NCBI RefSeq assembly: GCF_903915725.1
Contig: NZ_CAIWTY010000086.1
Span: 148,341 to 212,340, forward strand
DNA: 64,000 nt
DNA from: an uncultured Rhodopila sp.
Lineage (GTDB): Bacteria > Pseudomonadota > Alphaproteobacteria > Acetobacterales > Acetobacteraceae
Direction: 5' to 3'
Shown piece after piece: positions 61,701 to 64,000 of the stretch (position 1 is its first letter; every line of letters starts with the position of its first letter). The notes beneath the pieces were generated by a model that made no database searches, was not told the origin of the DNA, and saw only the letters and a program-made list of their open reading frames with translations. Made by a program: the position numbers and the translations under genes.

Positions 61701-62257
61701 TACAGCACGTCGTTGGTGGCAACTGTTGGCACCTCCAGAGCCTGCGCCGTATCCGCGATCATCCGCAGCCGCACGGCATCGTTCGGACGGTGCATCAAGG
61801 TCAGCGCGACATAGGCGCGGTCCCCGAAATCGGCTTTCAGGCGGCGGATATTTGCCTCGGTAGGATCGGTGCACAGGACGGCGACCAGCCCCTCGGCCGA
61901 GGCGGCCAGATCGGACCAATACAGTTCGCATTTGCCCTTGCCGGCGCGGCTCTTTCCCAGTGTCAGCAGCCGCGTCAGGCGGGACCAGGCCAGCCGATCG
62001 GCCGGATAGACCAGCACCGAGGGTCCGTCCGTCAGATCCAGCCGGCAGCCGGCGATCAGCCGGATGCCAGCCTCCTTCGCGCGCTGATGCGCCCTGACAA
62101 TCCCCGCCAGCGAGTTTCTATCGGCGATGCCCAGCGCCGGCATGCGCAGCACCGCCGCCCGCGCCATCAGTTCCTCGACATGCGAGGCGCCGCGCAGGAA
62201 GCTGTAGTTCGTGGTGACCTGAAGCTCGGTATACATCGGCCGGGGACCATAGCCCAT
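58703..62257 (-). CDS. dnaE2: Error-prone DNA polymerase DnaE2 with in-frame palindromic repeat insertion
   Basis: Mutagenic C-family polymerase. From the ATG at 62257 it has 1184 residues (62236, MYTELQV, is an alternative). The PHP domain is followed by the polymerase core: [28 protein letters not shown], the acidic site [18 protein letters not shown] and [11 protein letters not shown], then HhH and OB-fold regions ([14 protein letters not shown]). Typical DnaE2 proteins have about 1050-1100 residues. The excess matches a segment at about residues 799-894, encoded by two palindromic elements (59596-59680, 59743-59835) read through without a stop. No imuA or imuB gene is beside it. Confidence 0.92.
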   Translation of the reverse strand: MGYGPRPMYTELQVTTNYSFLRGASHVEELMARAAVLRMPALGIADRNSLAGIVRAHQRAKEAGIRLIAGCRLDLTDGPSVLVYPADRLAWSRLTRLLTLGKSRAGKGKCELYWSDLAASAEGLVAVLCTDPTEANIRRLKADFGDRAYVALTLMHRPNDAVRLRMIADTAQALEVPTVATNDVLYHAPGRRILQDVLTCIRAGCSIDELGYRRERSAVRHLEAPEEMARLFARHPDAVAHTGEIADRCRFSLDELRYQYPHEVHIPGLDAQQTLARRTWEGAAMRYPNGIPDDVLRQLHHELDLIASLDYAPYFLTVDSIVRFARANHILCQGRGSAANSAVCFVLGITSIDPTRSGLLFERFVSAERREPPDIDVDFEHERREEVIQWVYDTYGRSRAALCATIIRYRGRGAVRDVGKAMGLTEDVTAALASQVWSWSEEGVAEEHAAALNFNLEDRRLRLTLDLARALIGFPRHMSQHPGGFVLTQDRLDDLVPIEPAAMVNRQVIEWDKDDIDVLRFMKVDVLGLGMLGCMRRAFDLLADHKGQRLDLATIPPEDPATYAMIRKADTLGTFQIESRAQMSMLPRLKPRTFYDIVIQVAIVRPGPIQGDMVHPYLRRREGLEKVEYPTPELRRVLEKTLGVPLFQEQAMQVAIVCAGFTPSEADALRRSMATFKFTGGVSHFKTKLIAGMVERGYTEVFAEKTFSQIEGFGSYGFPESHAASFALIAYASAWLKCHHPDVFCCALLNAQPMGFYATAQIVRDAQLHGVEVRPVSVNESAWDCTLERLGQRVICANISDGGPDTVPVSWPGLSRPSTTYGAGRGKVVDGRTKSGHDTTTTAAAGPAKLAPIGHRPLIPVMVGEGPPSTPSPAQAQGVDAGLRRHDDGGDHDDGDRYAVRLGLRMVKGLSATHADEMIARRGAGYRSIEDMWRRSRVPVASLERLAEADAFQTLGLDRRQALWTIRGLSDTRLPLFDSLPAEPDREPAIALAAMTAGRQVVEDYRSTGLSLRRHPVSFLRQDLAARRIVRCSDLLTIRDGKRVEVAGIILVRQRPGSARGVLFVTVEDETGHANLILWPSVFEAQRRLVLSASMIACRGKLQREGEVLHVIAEHLTDLSDLLRGVGERDEAFPLVHGRGDEAKHGGAPDPREKKPMPASRDIYVRDLRPGIPKGIKVPTRDFR
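59596..59680. repeat. REP-like element inside dnaE2 (first type)
   Basis: CGTCATGCCGGCGAAGGCCG, ATCCACGCC, a centre, then GGCGTGGATGGTGGGCC and CCACCATGACGGGG. It is the same family as 21516 and 46079 but is translated here, giving [18 protein letters not shown] and AGLRRHD. Confidence 0.85.
59743..59835. repeat. REP-like element inside dnaE2 (second type)
   Basis: GTCATGGCCGGATTTAGTCC, GGCCATCCACGAC, a centre, then CGTAGATGGCCGGGAC and GGCCATGACACGGGG. It is translated here as [14 protein letters not shown] and [11 protein letters not shown]. Its sister copy is at 51971-52056. Confidence 0.85.
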
Positions 62258-62347
62258 CAGCGCCCGTGTTCCTAGTATGTTCTTGTCCGGGGCAGCAACC
62301 CGGAACGGTCGCACCCGTTCTCCTTCATTCACGATAAGGATAACGGT

Positions 62348-63550
62348 TTGCCCCGGATCATCGCCATCCTCGGGACGATCCTGCTGCTGGCGGTGCTGCA
62401 GGATGCGTTCGAGGTCATGCTGCTGCCCCGCCGCGTCTATCGCCGTGTCCGCTTCACCCGGTTTTATTTCCAGGCCGTCTGGGCGATCTGGCGCGGTGTG
62501 GCCGATCGGCTGCGGGCCGGCCCCGGACGCGAACGCTTCCTCAGCGTGTTCGGCGCCCTGTCGATGGTCATCCTGTTCGCGCTCTGGGCGGTTGGCCTGA
62601 TCTGCGCGTTCGGCATGCTGGAATGGGCCGCGCAAAGCACCGCGGCGTCGCCCCTCTCGGAACAGATCTACATGAGCGGGGTGACGTTCTTCACCCTCGG
62701 CTACGGCGACGTGGTGCCGCATTCGGGCGCGGCGCGGGCGCTGTCCGTCATCGAGGCCGGCACCGGTATCGGCCTGATCGCCGTCGTCATCGGTTATCTC
62801 CCGGTGCTGTATCAGCTGTTTTCGCGGCGGGAGGCGCATGTCATCCAGCTCGACGCCCGCGCCGGCTCACCGCCGACGGCGGCGACGATGCTGAGCCGGC
62901 ACGCCGAAACGGATGGACTGGGCAAGCTGGACGATCTGCTGCGCGAATGGGAAATCTGGGGATCGGAGCTGCTGGAAAGCCATCTGTCCTATCCGATGCT
63001 GGTCTACTACCGCTCCCAGCACGACAACCAATCGTGGCTCGCCGCGCTGACGGCGGTGATGGACACCTGCGCCCTGATCCTGGTGGGCGTGGACGACGTG
63101 CATCCGTTGCAGGCGCGCATGACCTTCGCGATGGCGCGCCAGGTCGTGGTCGAGATCGCGCGATCTTTTCGCATCAGCCCGTCCCGCTACACCGGCGGCG
63201 GCCGGCTGCCGCACGACGAATACAGCCGGATGGTGGCGATCCTGCTGGAGGCCGGGATCCGCTGGAACGACAGCGTGAACGTGGAGGAGACGCTGGCGGC
63301 CTTGCGGGCGACGTATGAGCCGCTGCTCGACGGCCTGGCGTCGGCGCTGTTGCTGCCGCTGCCGGCGTGGATCGCACGGCACGATGCGGCGGATCATTGG
63401 CGGCGCGGCCATCGGGGCCTGATCGCGAGCCGGTTGATCGAGGAATTGTCGAGCCGCTCGGAAACCGAGGCGCATCCGGACGTCACGCGGGGCAGGATGG
63501 CCCAACGTCTGCGGTCCCGGCTGCGGCGCGGGCCTTCGGATTTTCCGTGA
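62348..63550 (+). CDS. Two-helix potassium-channel-like membrane protein
   Basis: 400 residues from a TTG with AAGGATAA upstream. Hydrophobic segments lie at about 3-25, 66-92 and 130-155; between the latter two the pore loop carries [12 protein letters not shown] (filter about 116-121), the K+ channel signature (Ion_trans_2). The C-terminal ~240 residues are cytosolic, helical and rich in Glu/Arg ([20 protein letters not shown]), with no TrkA-N motif, so gating is of an unknown kind. It is divergent from dnaE2, over 90 bp. Confidence 0.85.
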   Translation: MPRIIAILGTILLLAVLQDAFEVMLLPRRVYRRVRFTRFYFQAVWAIWRGVADRLRAGPGRERFLSVFGALSMVILFALWAVGLICAFGMLEWAAQSTAASPLSEQIYMSGVTFFTLGYGDVVPHSGAARALSVIEAGTGIGLIAVVIGYLPVLYQLFSRREAHVIQLDARAGSPPTAATMLSRHAETDGLGKLDDLLREWEIWGSELLESHLSYPMLVYYRSQHDNQSWLAALTAVMDTCALILVGVDDVHPLQARMTFAMARQVVVEIARSFRISPSRYTGGGRLPHDEYSRMVAILLEAGIRWNDSVNVEETLAALRATYEPLLDGLASALLLPLPAWIARHDAADHWRRGHRGLIASRLIEELSSRSETEAHPDVTRGRMAQRLRSRLRRGPSDFP

Positions 63551-63779
63551 GGCCGGTTCGGTGGCGGCCGGTGTTTGCCACCTATATCTTGAGCAGCGAG
63601 CCGGGCAGGCGGTGGCTTTGGGCGGCGCAAAGGGGGTTTCAGGCTATTGTGCGGCGCACCATGCGGTGACCGCATGGCTCCCCTGTTTGCGCTCAAAAGC
63701 CGATTTAGCGGGTTGCCGCCTATATTTTTCAATTGGTTATCAGCCATTCATAAAACTGTAGCCGATGGCGATATTCGCG
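63551..63779. other. Intergenic stretch before the rRNA-type promoter
   Basis: 229 bp between the channel gene and the promoter at 63780. An open frame at 63561-63761 lacks a ribosome site and codon bias. The last 60 bp are AT-rich (TATATTTTTCAATTGG), as expected for an UP element upstream of a strong promoter. Confidence 0.45.
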
Positions 63780-63807
63780 TTGACAGGGGGAGGGCCGGGG
63801 CCTAGAA
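63780..63807 (+). promoter_or_regulatory. Strong sigma-70 promoter, probably rrn P1
   Basis: TTGACA (-35), a 16-bp GC-rich spacer, then CTAGAA (-10). It lies downstream of an AT-rich stretch. A perfect -35 with a CTAGAA-like -10 is common for rRNA promoters of alphaproteobacteria. No start codon follows in a coding context. Confidence 0.65.
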
Positions 63808-63859
63808 CCCGCCTCCCACGACGGACGGTTCTTCCGCCTCGCGGGCTGGGTTCTCCCGG

Positions 63860-64000
63860 TGCTCTTTGAAAATCGAATAGGCTAGGAAGGGATACGTTGG
63901 CGGCGTCCTTGTCGTTCACTGCGCGAGCGGTGGATGAGACCGTGTTTTGCCTTGGATTGATCGGGCTTGATTTTGTTCGATCGTTTTGGGACGAGACTGG
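63860..64000 (+). promoter_or_regulatory. rRNA operon leader with boxA-like antitermination signal
   Basis: TGCTCTTTGA (63860-63869) matches the rrn boxA consensus, and is followed by AGGAAGGGATACGTTGGCGG, wording typical of 16S leaders and RNase III stems. The mature 16S start (AGAGTTTGATC) is not reached before base 64000, so the rRNA gene itself must lie just outside, if present. Confidence 0.6.

Noticed and set aside
62258..62839. An N-terminal extension of the dnaE2 frame by 194 codons
   Set aside because: It overlaps the start of the channel gene on the other strand, and the translation is low-complexity Asp/Arg/Gln-rich. Conserved DnaE2 sequence begins at MYTELQV.
63561..63761. A 66-codon frame after the channel gene
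   Set aside because: It runs into the AT-rich promoter region and has no ribosome site or recognisable sequence.

Overview
The window is about 64 kb of GC-rich, densely coded bacterial chromosome from an alphaproteobacterium, most likely of the Acetobacteraceae/Rhodospirillales. The evidence is the gene content: a fused MaoC-phosphotransacetylase next to phaC, a MarR-OmpR-EnvZ operon divergent from a branched-chain aminotransferase, a parvulin-argJ operon, dnaE2, DUF29 and GxxExxY genes, dodecin, and the style of the dispersed palindromic repeats. No plasmid or phage backbone is visible. Nothing was searched against a database; names rest on motifs and family knowledge.

Layout. 0-7.6 kb is a carbon-storage and energy block: an acyl-CoA synthetase cut by the left edge, an AraC-type regulator, a PPK2 polyphosphate kinase, the MaoC/PTA fusion, phaC, and a divergent tandem universal stress protein with an FNR/FixK-like box. 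7.6-10.2 kb is a small foreign island of lower GC: an N-terminally truncated tyrosine recombinase, nested inverted repeats and a PEP-CTERM-like exported protein. 10.2-13.5 kb holds an ArsR/AHSA1 pair with a clear palindromic operator, an orphan PhnD-type binding protein and a pentapeptide-repeat protein. 13.8-21.5 kb holds envZ-ompR-marR, ilvE, a diguanylate cyclase, a flavin amine oxidase and an LCAT-like lipase. 21.7-29 kb is a polyamine region (Orn/Lys/Arg decarboxylase and potFGH without a second permease), followed by an SSF transporter with its DUF3311 partner. 29-35 kb carries hsp20, an HdeD-like protein, a tri-heme cytochrome c, dodecin, surE, a metallophosphodiesterase and a degenerate kinase-like ATPase. 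35-42.3 kb carries argJ with two parvulins, an acyl-CoA dehydrogenase coupled to an orphan hydrogenase-4-like Fe-S subunit, a frameshifted DUF29 gene, a GxxExxY protein beside a long inverted repeat, DoxX and ndk.

42.7-46 kb is a sulfate assimilation operon (cysH-cysD-cysN) in which CysN carries a hydrophobic C-terminal extension instead of an APS kinase. 46-50.4 kb holds glpD-glpK, a glutathione S-transferase and a small membrane protein. 50.6-51.6 kb is a two-gene AbiEii-like toxin-antitoxin candidate. 52-55.1 kb holds polA, with no ordinary start codon for its conserved N-terminus, and a zinc-finger gene. 55.2-58.7 kb holds a lipoprotein hydrolase and a methyltransferase/glycosyltransferase/flippase cassette. 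58.7-62.3 kb is dnaE2, which contains dispersed palindromic repeats translated in frame. 62.3-63.6 kb is a potassium-channel-like protein. The right edge looks like the promoter and boxA leader of an rRNA operon whose 16S gene would lie just outside the window.

The strongest points for follow-up are the repeat insertion inside dnaE2, the CysN-membrane fusion, the two-gene AbiEii-like module with an unrecognised small partner, the orphan HyfI-like subunit coupled to an acyl-CoA dehydrogenase, the GxxExxY gene with a lost catalytic lysine beside a 36-bp inverted repeat, and the polA start.
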